Made by a program: the position numbers and the translations under genes. A stretch of DNA of 24,287 nt from a virus. Below the pieces are notes generated by a model. It saw only the letters and a list, made by a program, of their open reading frames with translations, was not told the origin of the DNA and did no database searches. Each line of letters begins with the position of its first letter. Positions within the stretch are counted from its first letter, which is position 1. The stretch lies in IMG/VR virus record IMGVR_UViG_3300033571_007225, positions 1 through 24,287 of that record, one strand, 5' to 3'. Shown one piece after another: positions 1 to 7,885 of the stretch.

Positions 1-762
1 CTTCATCTGAAGAAGAATCTTACCTTGCTGGTCATTGAGCTGATTGCCCATCTCGGTAAGAACCTTGAGAAGCTGCATCTCGTCACCCGGACTACGAGCG
101 CGAGCAAGCTTTGCATCGAGTTCGTTCTTATACTTTGTAAGCTCAAGCTGATATGCAATATCAAAGAGTTGTTTTGCGCCGGGATCAGCCTGAACTACCG
201 TCATGAAGTCAGGATCAATCGGAGTTCCTTTGCGAATATAATCATTGAGAGTAGTCTTGATGTTTGCTTCTCCAAGAGTAGGATACTTTTGAATAGCCTT
301 ATCAAGATTTGCCTCAATGCGCTTACGAGTCTTATCATCAGCACGAAGAGCTTCAAGTTGAAGCTTTCCAGACTCAAGATTCTGCTGAAAGAGTTGATCT
401 TCTCTCGTGAGTTGCTCTTCAGTCTTCGTGCCAACTCGCGTAGCAAGACGAATCTTTCGTTGCTGCGGAGTAAGACCCTTCAAGAAATCCTGTTCCTCTT
501 GTCTTGCAGCAAGCTCAGGACCAACTGGAAGGTTACGCAAAGGAGTCTGCTTTCTAAATCCGAGAGTCTGCTCCATAGCCATCCTAGCTTCTGGAGTCAT
601 GTTCTCAATCTGGCTGAGAAGCATAGGATTCTGTGCGAGCATATCCTGAAGACGCTTTTGAGCTACTGCATCTGGTTGGAGAACTTGAGGAAGCTGAGAT
701 GCGAAGCTCGTTGCACTTCGAGAGATCTCATCCCACCAACCGGGAAGATATGGAATGGTCAT
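1..762 (-). CDS. Coiled-coil, internal-virion-like protein (3' end outside window)
   Basis: The reading frame is open from the ATG at 762 to the window edge, giving 254 residues without a stop, so the C-terminus is missing. The protein starts MTIPYLPGWWDEIS and continues as a charged, Gln/Leu/Glu-rich, mostly helical chain with coiled-coil character at about residues 85-165 and 195-254. No signal peptide, membrane segment or catalytic motif is seen. A GGAGG ribosome site lies inside the last codons of the upstream Gln/Asn-rich gene, and only 3 bases separate the two genes, so they are co-translated. It follows nozzle-like, GNAT and Gln-rich genes in the order seen for T7 gp12-gp13-gp14, so it could correspond to an ejected internal core protein such as gp15 or gp16. 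That role is inferred from position only. Confidence 0.8.
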   Translation of the reverse strand, partial: MTIPYLPGWWDEISRSATSFASQLPQVLQPDAVAQKRLQDMLAQNPMLLSQIENMTPEARMAMEQTLGFRKQTPLRNLPVGPELAARQEEQDFLKGLTPQQRKIRLATRVGTKTEEQLTREDQLFQQNLESGKLQLEALRADDKTRKRIEANLDKAIQKYPTLGEANIKTTLNDYIRKGTPIDPDFMTVVQADPGAKQLFDIAYQLELTKYKNELDAKLARARSPGDEMQLLKVLTEMGNQLNDQQGKILLQMK

Positions 763-765
763 GTC

Positions 766-2538
766 TTATCCTCCAAATCCACTACGAAGAACTGGAAGGT
801 TGGGATTTCCAAGGCCAAAGTTTCCAAAAGATCCCGGCAACGCCTGACCACCAATCGGTATAGGAAGTTGTGCAGACTGTCCGCCACCACGTCCGAACAA
901 TCCGGCGAGTCCACGACCAATTTTACCAAACGTACCACCGCCACCCAAATATGCAGAGCCAAGCTGTAGGCCAGCATTTGCAAGTTGTCCAAATGCAGAA
1001 GGCTGCTGAATAACCTGAGCTTGCGGAGTACCAAGCGCGTTAGCTTGTTGGAAGCTACCGAACAACTGACCAAGCGCAGCAAGAGTATTCGCGTTACCAA
1101 TCTGATTCAGATTCAAGCCCTGCCCAGTCATATTAGCAAAAAAGTTATTCATAGCTTGCTGCTGATTTGCATTCAACTGATTAGTTCCGAGTCCAAACTG
1201 TGCTTGATTCTGTGCGTTACCAAGATTAAACTGGTTCCGCATTCCTGCGCGCTGAAGCTGATTCGCATTGTTATACTGTCCAGCTTGCAGATTCAGCCCA
1301 GCAGCACCAAGACCAAACTGATTTCCCATCTGCTGATTCTGCAACGCAGCATTCATCTGAGCTTGCGTCATGTTGTTAAGCTGTCCAGCATTAAACTGCG
1401 ACTGCTGTAAGCCCAGACCCATCTGACCAAGACCAGTTTGCAAAGTCTGTCCGCGCCCAGCGGTCGCTGCTTGCAAAAGATTTCCAAGATTCGCAGTGTT
1501 GAACTGATTAACATTCTGCGCACCCTGAAGTTGTCCTTGCATATTCGCAAGAGCAGTCTGCACATCTTGTCCACGACCGGCAAGACCTGTCTGTGCTTGA
1601 GCCTGACGCTCTGCAAGATCTTGCTGTTGCTGCTGTTGTACAGCTTGCTGTACGATTGCAGCTTGGCGAGGTGCAAGTTCGGCAGCAAGTTGTGCTTCAG
1701 CAAACTGCGCTCCGGTTCCCAAAGCCCCAGCACCTTCTGCTCCGAAGCGCGCGCGAAGATCTGCATTAGCAATATTCTGTGCGCGACGAACACCTTCAAG
1801 CTGTGCGGCCACCAAGGGATTTGAAGTATCAATCTGTGCAGCTTGCCCAAGCTGAACTCCAGGCTGCATCTGCGCAGCTTCAAATCCACGTTCAGCCTGC
1901 ATGCTTTGCCCATCCTGAATCAGATTAGCAAGCATGTCTTCAAACTGACCACCTGAAATTGGCGTAGTGACATCAAACTGGCTCGAAGCAGCAGGGTCTT
2001 GATACCGAGAAATATCAGCCATTCCAGTCTGGCCCTGTCCGAAGTTAGTCGGAAGGTTACTCAGAGTAGGATCAAAGAACGTCTGAGAAGTATAAGGATT
2101 AGCAAAATTTGTATTCAGTTGCTGTGGCTGAAAGTTCTGAAAGAAGTTCTGGAGTGCTCCGCCAGCACCAGAAATATCCTGAACATTTCCGCCAAGCATC
2201 CCTTGAAAAGCTTGCTGGAATCCTTGCTGTTGCTGGAAAGGCTGTTGTGCATTGCTTTGCGCCATATTCATGAATGGCGTAAGCGGACCTCCCGGAGCCC
2301 CAGAAGCACCAGCAGCTTGAACTTTCTGCCAATCATAAGGATTGACTCCAAACCCCTGTGATCCCTGAGGCTGTCCTGCACCAATAGCACCAGCACCACC
2401 AGCTTGGAGTTGCTGCCACTGCCCCGGATTCACACCCGGAGGAGCCTGTCCAAAAAGCTGTGAACCAAGAAACTGATTCCAACCTTGTGCAACAGGACTA
2501 GTTGGCGTTCCTCCTACCGTCTTAGTTTTCGCTCCCAT
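766..2538 (-). CDS. Gln/Asn-rich low-complexity virion-type protein
   Basis: A 590-residue protein dominated by Gln, Asn, Gly and Ala. The N-terminal 150 residues are Gly/Pro/Gln-rich. Residues about 200-330 look helical, with Ala, Gln and Glu and a run of six Gln. Residues about 330-500 are degenerate repeats built around Q-x-G-L-G, N-x-x-N-L-G-N and Q-F-N-L-G. The tail holds a Gly-rich hydrophobic stretch (LGSAYLGGGGTFGKIGRG and onward) that could insert in or lie on membranes. The ATG at 2538 overlaps the end of the GNAT gene by 17 bases and has AGAGG 8 bases upstream. Its place after a nozzle-like and a GNAT gene matches the T7 gp14 inner-core position, so an ejected virion protein is my best guess. 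No domain is recognised. Confidence 0.85.
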   Translation of the reverse strand: MGAKTKTVGGTPTSPVAQGWNQFLGSQLFGQAPPGVNPGQWQQLQAGGAGAIGAGQPQGSQGFGVNPYDWQKVQAAGASGAPGGPLTPFMNMAQSNAQQPFQQQQGFQQAFQGMLGGNVQDISGAGGALQNFFQNFQPQQLNTNFANPYTSQTFFDPTLSNLPTNFGQGQTGMADISRYQDPAASSQFDVTTPISGGQFEDMLANLIQDGQSMQAERGFEAAQMQPGVQLGQAAQIDTSNPLVAAQLEGVRRAQNIANADLRARFGAEGAGALGTGAQFAEAQLAAELAPRQAAIVQQAVQQQQQQDLAERQAQAQTGLAGRGQDVQTALANMQGQLQGAQNVNQFNTANLGNLLQAATAGRGQTLQTGLGQMGLGLQQSQFNAGQLNNMTQAQMNAALQNQQMGNQFGLGAAGLNLQAGQYNNANQLQRAGMRNQFNLGNAQNQAQFGLGTNQLNANQQQAMNNFFANMTGQGLNLNQIGNANTLAALGQLFGSFQQANALGTPQAQVIQQPSAFGQLANAGLQLGSAYLGGGGTFGKIGRGLAGLFGRGGGQSAQLPIPIGGQALPGSFGNFGLGNPNLPVLRSGFGG

Positions 2539-3073
2539 CTTTTAAATCCTCTGGAAGTATTCCGTATAGGTATGTATCGAACCAACGATCCTTCCACCAC
2601 GAAGCGTTACGCTTACGCCCCTCTACCTTGAATCCACAACGCTCAACAAACATACGAACTCGTAGACCAGCATAGGCTGGAACGTAAGCGTTAAGGCGAA
2701 CAAACTTATATTCATCGAATACTTTCTTCACCATAGCTCTGACGAGTGGCTCTCGTCCTTTATGTCTACGATCAAAGAAAGAATAATGTACTGTTGCTTC
2801 TGTGTCAGAAATTTCGTTGAGATGAAACATACCTTTGAAATCATCTATAATCCAGATTAGTCCAGTAGGCTCTGCATCGCCAGAAAGATTCTGTACGATA
2901 AAGTAAGAAGTAAAGTCTTCTATGTTATTCAGAGGCCTACCGAACAAAACAGGAAATTGCTTTGCTACTTCGTACAACCTTACGGTGTTTTCCCGAGTGA
3001 ACTTGAACTGCCAGACGGTGCGTTCGATGTCTCCTTCGGGTTCCTTGCAAGTAGTTTTCAGGGTTACGCTCAT
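2522..3073 (-). CDS. GNAT-fold acetyltransferase-like protein
   Basis: A 183-residue protein with the layout of a GCN5-related N-acetyltransferase. Residues about 70-100 give beta strands (GLIWIIDDFKGMFHLNE, ATVHYSFF). These are followed by the acetyl-CoA pyrophosphate-loop region DRRHKGRE (101-108) and the long helix PLVRAMVKKVFDEYK. The C-terminal part has the typical ERCGFKVEG (144-152) and a closing strand. The loop is only a loose fit to Q/R-x-x-G-x-G/A, so catalysis is uncertain. The start overlaps the stop of the nozzle-like gene as ATGA (3070-3073). Podoviruses of the T7 group carry a GNAT-like internal virion protein (gp13) at this position, and a structural or assembly role is as likely as enzymatic acetyl transfer. 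Confidence 0.8.
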   Translation of the reverse strand: MSVTLKTTCKEPEGDIERTVWQFKFTRENTVRLYEVAKQFPVLFGRPLNNIEDFTSYFIVQNLSGDAEPTGLIWIIDDFKGMFHLNEISDTEATVHYSFFDRRHKGREPLVRAMVKKVFDEYKFVRLNAYVPAYAGLRVRMFVERCGFKVEGRKRNASWWKDRWFDTYLYGILPEDLKDGSEN

Positions 3074-4695
3074 TGTGACTTGTCCTCGGGGGACACAGAG
3101 ATGTCTATCTTGTATTCAAGAAGCTTGAAGTCTCCAGTAGAAGAAGTGATTCTCCACTGATATTCATTAGCTCTTACAAGCTTCGTGAAATATTGACGAG
3201 TGCGGCCATCTACACCAGTAAAAGAAACTGTTCGATAGGTTGTCCAGTTTCCATTATTCTTCTTATATTGCACTGTCATGGCTCCGCTACGGAGAGGCTC
3301 AAAGAGAATCATGAGCCTTGCAATCATCTGATCTCCAGAAGGAAGCCTATATACTTTAGATGTCCAGTTGAATTCTTCAGAACCAGTATCGGCTTCTACC
3401 TCGTACTTCAGAACACCATCAGAGTATCCGATGTAGTTAACAGGAGGAGAAGCAGCAGTCACACCGATAGCATTGTAATCTGCAACAGCAGCAGTAAGCT
3501 GATCGTATGTTCCTGTTAATTGATCATAATTCAAGCGTCCGGGTCCACCATCAAGAGGATAGACTCCGTAAGCTTTCACTCGATCATCATATGACCAAGA
3601 ACCAGTATTGAAGTTAAAGAGAAAGATTCGAGAGTTCGTACTAGTTGTGCTTGGAATAGTTAGGTAGTATGTATTATCAACTGGATCGAAAGAACCCCAG
3701 ACAAGATCTCTATCAGTGATCGCATTAAAAAGAGTGTTCTTGATTGGGTCTCCAATGGGAGTTGGAGAAGCGCCTACTTCATAAGAGTATACTTGGTTTG
3801 TTCGATAGTCATACCAAACAATACCATTCCTCGTCTGAACTGCCGAGCTTGGCGTGTCGCAACCCACATAAGGGAACGCCGCTTGGAAAGCAAACGGATT
3901 GGAGGCAACAGGCCTCTTGGTCGCAGTCCACAAAGAACGTTCTCGTAGAATCAGCATCACCGACGCGAAGCCAAATAGCCCAGTGATGGGGTCCGCGTAA
4001 TCTGATTGGGCTTCCACAAGGGGTGTGTTGCCCGCTGATATATCTATCGCTGGGTCCCATTGTGTAAAATTGAAATCGCCAGACCACGCGATTAGTACAG
4101 GGTTTGCCGCTGAAACAGGAGAAGCAGCAGAAGTAACTCTATTAGCAGCTACGATACGATTGAAGAAAGCACAGATGTACTTATACTTTGTATTGATCGT
4201 AGTAGAGGCGCTCAGCGCTCCAAAGCTTGTTCCAAGATTGTTGATGATCTGAATCTTGTCGGCGCCATTATTAGTGAAGATAAAGTAATCAGTAGTAGCA
4301 TCAGCAGTCTGTACGAAACGAATACCATCCTTGGCTGTTCCGTTTAGTGTACCTGTGATGTTGGTATATACACCGGCTGAATACTTATCTACACGATCTT
4401 CTGAAAAGCGCAATGTGAGCGTGGTCCCGTCGAAACGATTCCACTGTGTGTACATCAAGACTGGCTTTGTATCAGGAGGAGTACCAGCTAGTACAGCTAC
4501 TCCAGATGCGCGTTGAGTAAAGTCAGCAGTAGTTCTACCGTTAGCCAGGATAGTAGCTTGGGATGCAGGAATATCAGCAGGATCTATATAAGAGTTCATG
4601 CCTCCCGTGATACGAGCCTCTGTAAGAGGTTGCTCGATGGGAGACTCGAATTGTTGTACGGGAAGCTTGTACTTAGTCACAAGACTTGTCTCCAT
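3070..4695 (-). CDS. Tail nozzle / DNA-stabilisation-like protein (P22 gp10 / T7 gp12 type)
   Basis: A 541-residue protein, almost all beta, with repeated blade-like segments: VAVLAGTPPDTKPVLMYTQW, KYICAFFNRIVAANRV, RNGIVWYDYRTNQVYSYEVG, DPVDNTYYLTIPS and RIFLFNFNTGSW. The end, about 445-535, is a beta-sandwich (LPSGDQMIARLMILFEPLRS, MTVQYKKNNGNWTTY). This is the look of the beta-propeller tail hub or nozzle proteins of short-tailed phages that seal the channel after packaging. I chose the ATG at 4695, which overlaps the upstream gene by 19 bases. A GTG at 4716 would add seven residues (MVLHAWE) and neither start has a clear ribosome site. The downstream GNAT gene overlaps it by ATGA. The family call rests on pattern and context, not a search. 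Confidence 0.65.
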   Translation of the reverse strand: METSLVTKYKLPVQQFESPIEQPLTEARITGGMNSYIDPADIPASQATILANGRTTADFTQRASGVAVLAGTPPDTKPVLMYTQWNRFDGTTLTLRFSEDRVDKYSAGVYTNITGTLNGTAKDGIRFVQTADATTDYFIFTNNGADKIQIINNLGTSFGALSASTTINTKYKYICAFFNRIVAANRVTSAASPVSAANPVLIAWSGDFNFTQWDPAIDISAGNTPLVEAQSDYADPITGLFGFASVMLILRERSLWTATKRPVASNPFAFQAAFPYVGCDTPSSAVQTRNGIVWYDYRTNQVYSYEVGASPTPIGDPIKNTLFNAITDRDLVWGSFDPVDNTYYLTIPSTTSTNSRIFLFNFNTGSWSYDDRVKAYGVYPLDGGPGRLNYDQLTGTYDQLTAAVADYNAIGVTAASPPVNYIGYSDGVLKYEVEADTGSEEFNWTSKVYRLPSGDQMIARLMILFEPLRSGAMTVQYKKNNGNWTTYRTVSFTGVDGRTRQYFTKLVRANEYQWRITSSTGDFKLLEYKIDISVSPEDKSQ

Positions 4696-5066
4696 TTCCC
4701 AAGCATGTAGCACCACTTATGTGCTGCACCGTTAGTGAGCTTTACATCTGAGGCTGAATGATTTACGATGTTTGCGTTATTAGCTACTTCAGTATAACCT
4801 TCACCAAGAAGAATAATCTCTTGTCCTTCTTGCCCATTTAAAAAGTTTGTCAAGACGGTCTTAGTAGTATTACTAAAGTGAAGCCTTGTAATATTCAAGA
4901 CGTTAGGAGTAAGCTCTCCAACTTCTACTTCTTCGATGGGCTGCTCAGGAAGTTCTGCAAAGACTACTGTCCCTTCAAACCGAACGGAGTCCGCTATCCG
5001 GAGTTGATCCCCGGTAGGCGTCGATAGATTTCTTCTCAACTCGGTTTGTTCTGAGAAGCCACCCAT
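4677..5066 (-). CDS. Small beta-rich tail-associated protein
   Basis: About 129 residues from the ATG at 5066. The convincing part is LRIADSVRFEGTVVFAELPE followed by ITRLHFSNTTKTVLTNFLNG, QEGQEIILLGEGYTEV, NNANIVNH and KWCYMLGKWRQVL. Strands alternating with short Gly/Asn turns and an aromatic end are common in small phage fibre- or tail-associated proteins. The frame is open to an ATG at 5159 (160 residues), which would overlap the lysozyme by 185 bases. The 5066 start, with AAAGGA about 13 bases upstream, still overlaps it by 92 bases. The reading frame differs from the lysozyme, so the 3' part of the lysozyme gene may be coding in two frames. The exact function is unknown. Confidence 0.6.
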   Translation of the reverse strand: MGGFSEQTELRRNLSTPTGDQLRIADSVRFEGTVVFAELPEQPIEEVEVGELTPNVLNITRLHFSNTTKTVLTNFLNGQEGQEIILLGEGYTEVANNANIVNHSASDVKLTNGAAHKWCYMLGKWRQVL

Positions 5067-5523
5067 TAAGGAACTTTCTATCCTTTGGACGCCGCTCTGC
5101 GAGACTTCTGTAGAAGCCCCTGCGAGACTCTGCATAGGCTTTGATAAGAGATTCGCCATTTTTCTCTGCTACTGCGGCTAGAGTCTTTGGACCGATAACG
5201 CCATCGTCTTGTACGCCAAGACAACGTTGCAACGTGATTGCTGCCCTTCGAATTCCTGCGTTGACTGCAAAGTCAAAGTGCATGATATTGATGCCTGTTG
5301 GCATCTGATCTGCGTTGCAATCTTTCCAGTATTTTTCGTAGATAGTTTCAGTTTCTGCGAGAGTCAGATATCGTACTGGACGACGAGCATGATTCATGCT
5401 GTCTCGAAAACGATCATAGTTTTCTTGCGTGACTCCGCGATTCGTAGCTCCGCCAGAGTCAGCCGGATCGTTAACGTAACCACCTTCTTCTCTTAAGATG
5501 AGAGGATAAACTGTACTAAACAT
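4975..5523 (-). CDS. GH108-type lysozyme / endolysin
   Basis: 182 residues from the ATG at 5523. The N-terminal half is a glycoside hydrolase family 108 lysozyme: LILREEGGYVNDPADSGG (8-25) holds the catalytic Glu (E13 by position) and the EGGYVNDP motif, followed by ATNRGVTQ. The C-terminal half, about 95-165, matches the associated peptidoglycan-binding domain (GVQDDGVIGPKTLAAV and FLNGWLLRTNRV). Length is normal for the family. An upstream TTG at 5529 would add two residues, but GAGGAT close to the ATG supports 5523. It follows a small membrane protein, giving a holin-lysozyme pair. There is no signal peptide, so release should depend on the holin. It cleaves the glycan strands of the cell wall at lysis. 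Confidence 0.92.
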   Translation of the reverse strand: MFSTVYPLILREEGGYVNDPADSGGATNRGVTQENYDRFRDSMNHARRPVRYLTLAETETIYEKYWKDCNADQMPTGINIMHFDFAVNAGIRRAAITLQRCLGVQDDGVIGPKTLAAVAEKNGESLIKAYAESRRGFYRSLAERRPKDRKFLNGWLLRTNRVEKKSIDAYRGSTPDSGLRSV

Positions 5524-5525
5524 AT

Positions 5526-5789
5526 TCAATCCTCATCGTCATCTGGAAGATCAATGCTCTCGCCATGACGAGCAGCTTGCTGAAGTGTAAGAAACTCTAC
5601 TCGCTTTTCGAGTCGTCGAAGACGGGACCGCATTCCATTCTTACCATCTACGCCTATGAGAACTGTACGAAGAGTTCGGAGTTCTTGCAGAGCAAGATGC
5701 AGAGTCTTAACAGTCCACAGGCCAAAAGGAATGACAGCTACTTCGATAACTGTTTTTAGTAATTCCCAAGTGGAAGTCTCTGTAGCCAT
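5526..5789 (-). CDS. Small membrane protein, holin candidate
   Basis: An 87-residue protein with one hydrophobic segment (about 11-33, VIEVAVIPFGLWTVKTL) followed by a basic coiled-coil-like region (RSRLRRLEKRVEFLTLQQAA) and an acidic end (DLPDDDED). The gene ends just before the lysozyme start; the GAGGAT near its stop serves as the lysozyme ribosome site, so the two are coupled. One membrane segment with a charged cytoplasmic tail next to an endolysin is the usual form of a class III-like holin or a spanin-like accessory protein. No sequence family is recognised. The role is inferred from topology and neighbour. Confidence 0.6.
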   Translation of the reverse strand: MATETSTWELLKTVIEVAVIPFGLWTVKTLHLALQELRTLRTVLIGVDGKNGMRSRLRRLEKRVEFLTLQQAARHGESIDLPDDDED

Positions 5790-5792
5790 GCG

Positions 5793-6473
5793 TCACCATG
5801 TAATGACAAGATATCCGTTTGCGCCTGAGCCTGCCGTATCGTCAACGCCGGTTGTTCTATTATAAGAACCTCCACCTCCAGCACCGAAGCCACTGGCAGA
5901 CATAGCAACTTGTGTTGCACTTCCAGTGGTATCACCGGGGCCAAAAGTTCCTGCTATTCCATAGAACGTACTGAAGGCTCCACCATTGCCGCCAGAAGTA
6001 AGTCCAGCAGAAGCTCCATTGTTTCCGTTTGCAAAATCTAGAACGGTCCAAAAAGGAGAAGCAAAGTAAGAACCTCCAGTTCCACCATTTCCAGGATAGA
6101 ACCCGTCTCCAATCTGTCCGTTAACTCCAGAATAAGCTACGGCACTATCAAAGAAAGAAGCTTGTGGATAAAGACCAGTATTTCCAGTTGGAGTAGTTGT
6201 ATAACCATTCTCTCCTTTACCTCCAAGAGGAACAGATATATTATAAATATCACCCGGAGTTACAGTAGCTTTAACTTTTAAAGCTCCTCCACTACCACCA
6301 CCTCCACCTCCATAAGAAGTAAATCCTATTCCTCCGCCGCCGCCTGCTCCAACCATAGTAACAATGATTGAAGTAACTCCGGCTGGGATAGTAAAGGTAG
6401 TAAAAAGGTTTGAGGTTGTAGTATTAATAAATACTTTAAATCTGTTCCCTTCAAAAGATCTGTTATACAGCAT
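5793..6473 (-). CDS. Glycine-rich tail fibre tip / adhesin-like protein
   Basis: 226 residues from the ATG at 6473. After about 40 residues of beta strand (TIPAGVTSIIVTMVGAGGGG) there are repeated Gly-rich blocks: GGGGGGSGGALKVKA, GNGGTGGS, NGNNGAS, TSGGNGGA and FGAGGGGSYNRTTG. The protein ends GSGANGYLVITW. This combination, an IPAGV-type start, glycine islands and a GYLVITW end, is typical of glycine-rich fibre tips, in which polyglycine helices carry variable loops that bind the host surface. It lies directly after a fibre-type gene whose stop it overlaps by 11 bases, so it is probably the distal part or a separate tip. A TTG at 6488 would add five residues and has no better ribosome site. 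Confidence 0.75.
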   Translation of the reverse strand: MLYNRSFEGNRFKVFINTTTSNLFTTFTIPAGVTSIIVTMVGAGGGGGIGFTSYGGGGGGSGGALKVKATVTPGDIYNISVPLGGKGENGYTTTPTGNTGLYPQASFFDSAVAYSGVNGQIGDGFYPGNGGTGGSYFASPFWTVLDFANGNNGASAGLTSGGNGGAFSTFYGIAGTFGPGDTTGSATQVAMSASGFGAGGGGSYNRTTGVDDTAGSGANGYLVITW

Positions 6474-7005
6474 TGACGCCCGTCGCAACAGCCGACGCCA
6501 CTAGGATGCCAGAAGTGTAAGCGGTGAGCGAAATAATAGTAAGAGTATTTGCTGCCGTACCGAGAGTAGGCGTACCAAAGTTAGTATTAAAAGAAATGCG
6601 AACAGCAGGAGCAGAAGTTGGGAAAGTGCAAGTGCGCCCACCAGTTGCATCCTGTACTAGATACAGAAGATATGTACGACCAGCAACAGTGTTAGAAAAA
6701 GCAAACGTGACGTTTCCAGTAAGAGTTACCTTCTGCTGGTCGCCATCATTCCAGTTAATAGTCTTGGAGGTGCCAGAGTTACCAGCATCATAGATTGGCG
6801 TACCAAGCTGTGAACCTTGGATAGTAACTGAAGGACCAATCTTCGTAGGACGGATGGGATCATCAACAGCCCAGTTTACACCAAAGACATCATTGAATCG
6901 CTCGTTGTATGCGAGCTTAATTGCGCGCATATCATCGTCAACGTTCGCCGTGTCAGTACCAGCAGGCTTTGATGTATTTACGCCATCGTTATAAATGTAA
7001 GGCAT
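6463..7005 (-). CDS. Tail fibre / virion appendage protein
   Basis: A 180-residue protein beginning MPYIYNDGVNTSKPAGTDTA followed by VDDDMRAIKLAYNERFNDVF. This N-terminal pattern is frequent in phage tail fibres, where it attaches the fibre to the tail. The rest is beta-rich (TINWNDGDQQKVTLTGNVTF, GRTYLLYLVQDATGGRTCTF, NTLTIISLTAYTSGILVASA), consistent with a trimeric fibre domain. Its ATG shares one base with the stop of the adaptor gene (TAATG), and its own end overlaps the Gly-rich tip gene. It probably links the tail hub to the glycine-rich tip. The assignment is from pattern and position. Confidence 0.7.
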   Translation of the reverse strand: MPYIYNDGVNTSKPAGTDTANVDDDMRAIKLAYNERFNDVFGVNWAVDDPIRPTKIGPSVTIQGSQLGTPIYDAGNSGTSKTINWNDGDQQKVTLTGNVTFAFSNTVAGRTYLLYLVQDATGGRTCTFPTSAPAVRISFNTNFGTPTLGTAANTLTIISLTAYTSGILVASAVATGVNAV

Positions 7006-7643
7006 TACGGATACCTCCGACGAACAACTCTAAGGCCGCTGTAGATGTGATCTTCTTGGTTCTTGGTCTCTTGTGTATCCAAGGTTTGCAAGAAGAGAGC
7101 TTGTTGATTCTGTGCTGCGGTGCCACGATTCCAGTCACCCCTAGCAAAAAAGCCCCGGCTAATGGCACCCCAAAGGATGACTTCATGCCATTCTTGAGGA
7201 GCATCAGGTCCAGAGGCTTGGATGTCTGCAAGTGTACGAAGATACTTTACTTCTACATCATACACGTCATCGGGGTTAGGCCATAGGATGAAGCTAGATC
7301 CTCTTATAGAATAATGAGTTGGTCTTTCTTCCAAAGAGGAATCCTTTAAATCGAACATATTCCAATCAGAGATGTTCGAAAGAGGTTCCCATGCATCCTC
7401 TCCTGCTTGCTGCAAGACAACTCGTTGTATTACATCAGAGTCAGTCGGAAGAGGATAAGTATCTGTTCCTGCTACAGTGACGAAAGAATATGTCGCGTCT
7501 CTTTCGTAGAATCGAAGTTGGGATGAAATAGTCCACCACGAGCGATTCAGCAAACGATCTGCGTCACTGTCTGGTAGATCTAGATCATCCATGCCAAGAT
7601 GAGTTCGAAGATCTTGGCGAAGAATCGCTAAGGACAAAGGCAT
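7005..7643 (-). CDS. Head-tail adaptor protein (gp4 / SU10-adaptor type)
   Basis: A 212-residue protein with the pattern of short-tail connector adaptors. It has an N-terminal helical part (LRQDLRTHLGM, ADRLLNRSWWTISSQLRFY), then TVAGTDTYPLPTDSDVIQRV, RPTHYSIRGSSFILWPNPDD and VYDVEVKYLRTLADI, then helices around PQEWHEVILWGAISRGFF. The set aGtdtYpLP, PthYsi.g..i.l.PnPd and YL is what I associate with phage adaptor proteins that sit under the portal. The gene overlaps its upstream neighbour by 16 bases and runs directly into the fibre gene. Length is usual for the family. Confidence 0.8.
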   Translation of the reverse strand: MPLSLAILRQDLRTHLGMDDLDLPDSDADRLLNRSWWTISSQLRFYERDATYSFVTVAGTDTYPLPTDSDVIQRVVLQQAGEDAWEPLSNISDWNMFDLKDSSLEERPTHYSIRGSSFILWPNPDDVYDVEVKYLRTLADIQASGPDAPQEWHEVILWGAISRGFFARGDWNRGTAAQNQQALFLQTLDTQETKNQEDHIYSGLRVVRRRYP

Positions 7644-7876
7644 GCGTACACCGTGATGGAAGATTCAGAGCCACGTTTGGTGCAGACGATTGAGACTTGA
7701 GATTTCTCAAGCAGCACTAATTCCTCGTGTAACCCTATAGTTTGGGTAGGAGTCTTAACACAAAGTTCAGAGTCAGTCTGGTCGGAAGTGAATTTCCAAC
7801 GACCCGAACGAAGAGTTACACGAGGAAAGCTAGTTTCCTCAGATGGGCGCGATGCTACAATTAGAGGGATGCGCAT
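7628..7876 (-). CDS. Small hypothetical protein in the neck region
   Basis: An 82-residue protein with a beta-rich composition (MRIPLIVASRP, RVTLRSGRWKFTS, LCVKTPTQTIGLHEELVLLE, SSITVYACLCP). It lies between the decoration-like and adaptor genes and overlaps the adaptor start by 16 bases in another frame. The ATG at 7876 has no clear ribosome site, so it may rely on translation arriving from the gene 9 bases upstream. It holds three Cys (CVK, CTK and a C-terminal CLCP adds one more), not arranged as a known zinc motif. A small neck or head-completion protein is possible, but I do not recognise it. Confidence 0.6.
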   Translation of the reverse strand: MRIPLIVASRPSEETSFPRVTLRSGRWKFTSDQTDSELCVKTPTQTIGLHEELVLLEKSQVSIVCTKRGSESSITVYACLCP

Positions 7877-7885
7877 GGTCTGAGA

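Noticed and set aside
25-969. 314-codon plus-strand open frame
   Set aside because: Antisense to the partial coiled-coil gene and the end of the Gln-rich gene; Ser/Leu/Arg-rich and without a start signal.
4830-4860. TTGACA on the minus strand within the 160-codon ORF
   Set aside because: No -10-like sequence at 16-18 bases and it encodes part of a well-formed protein segment.
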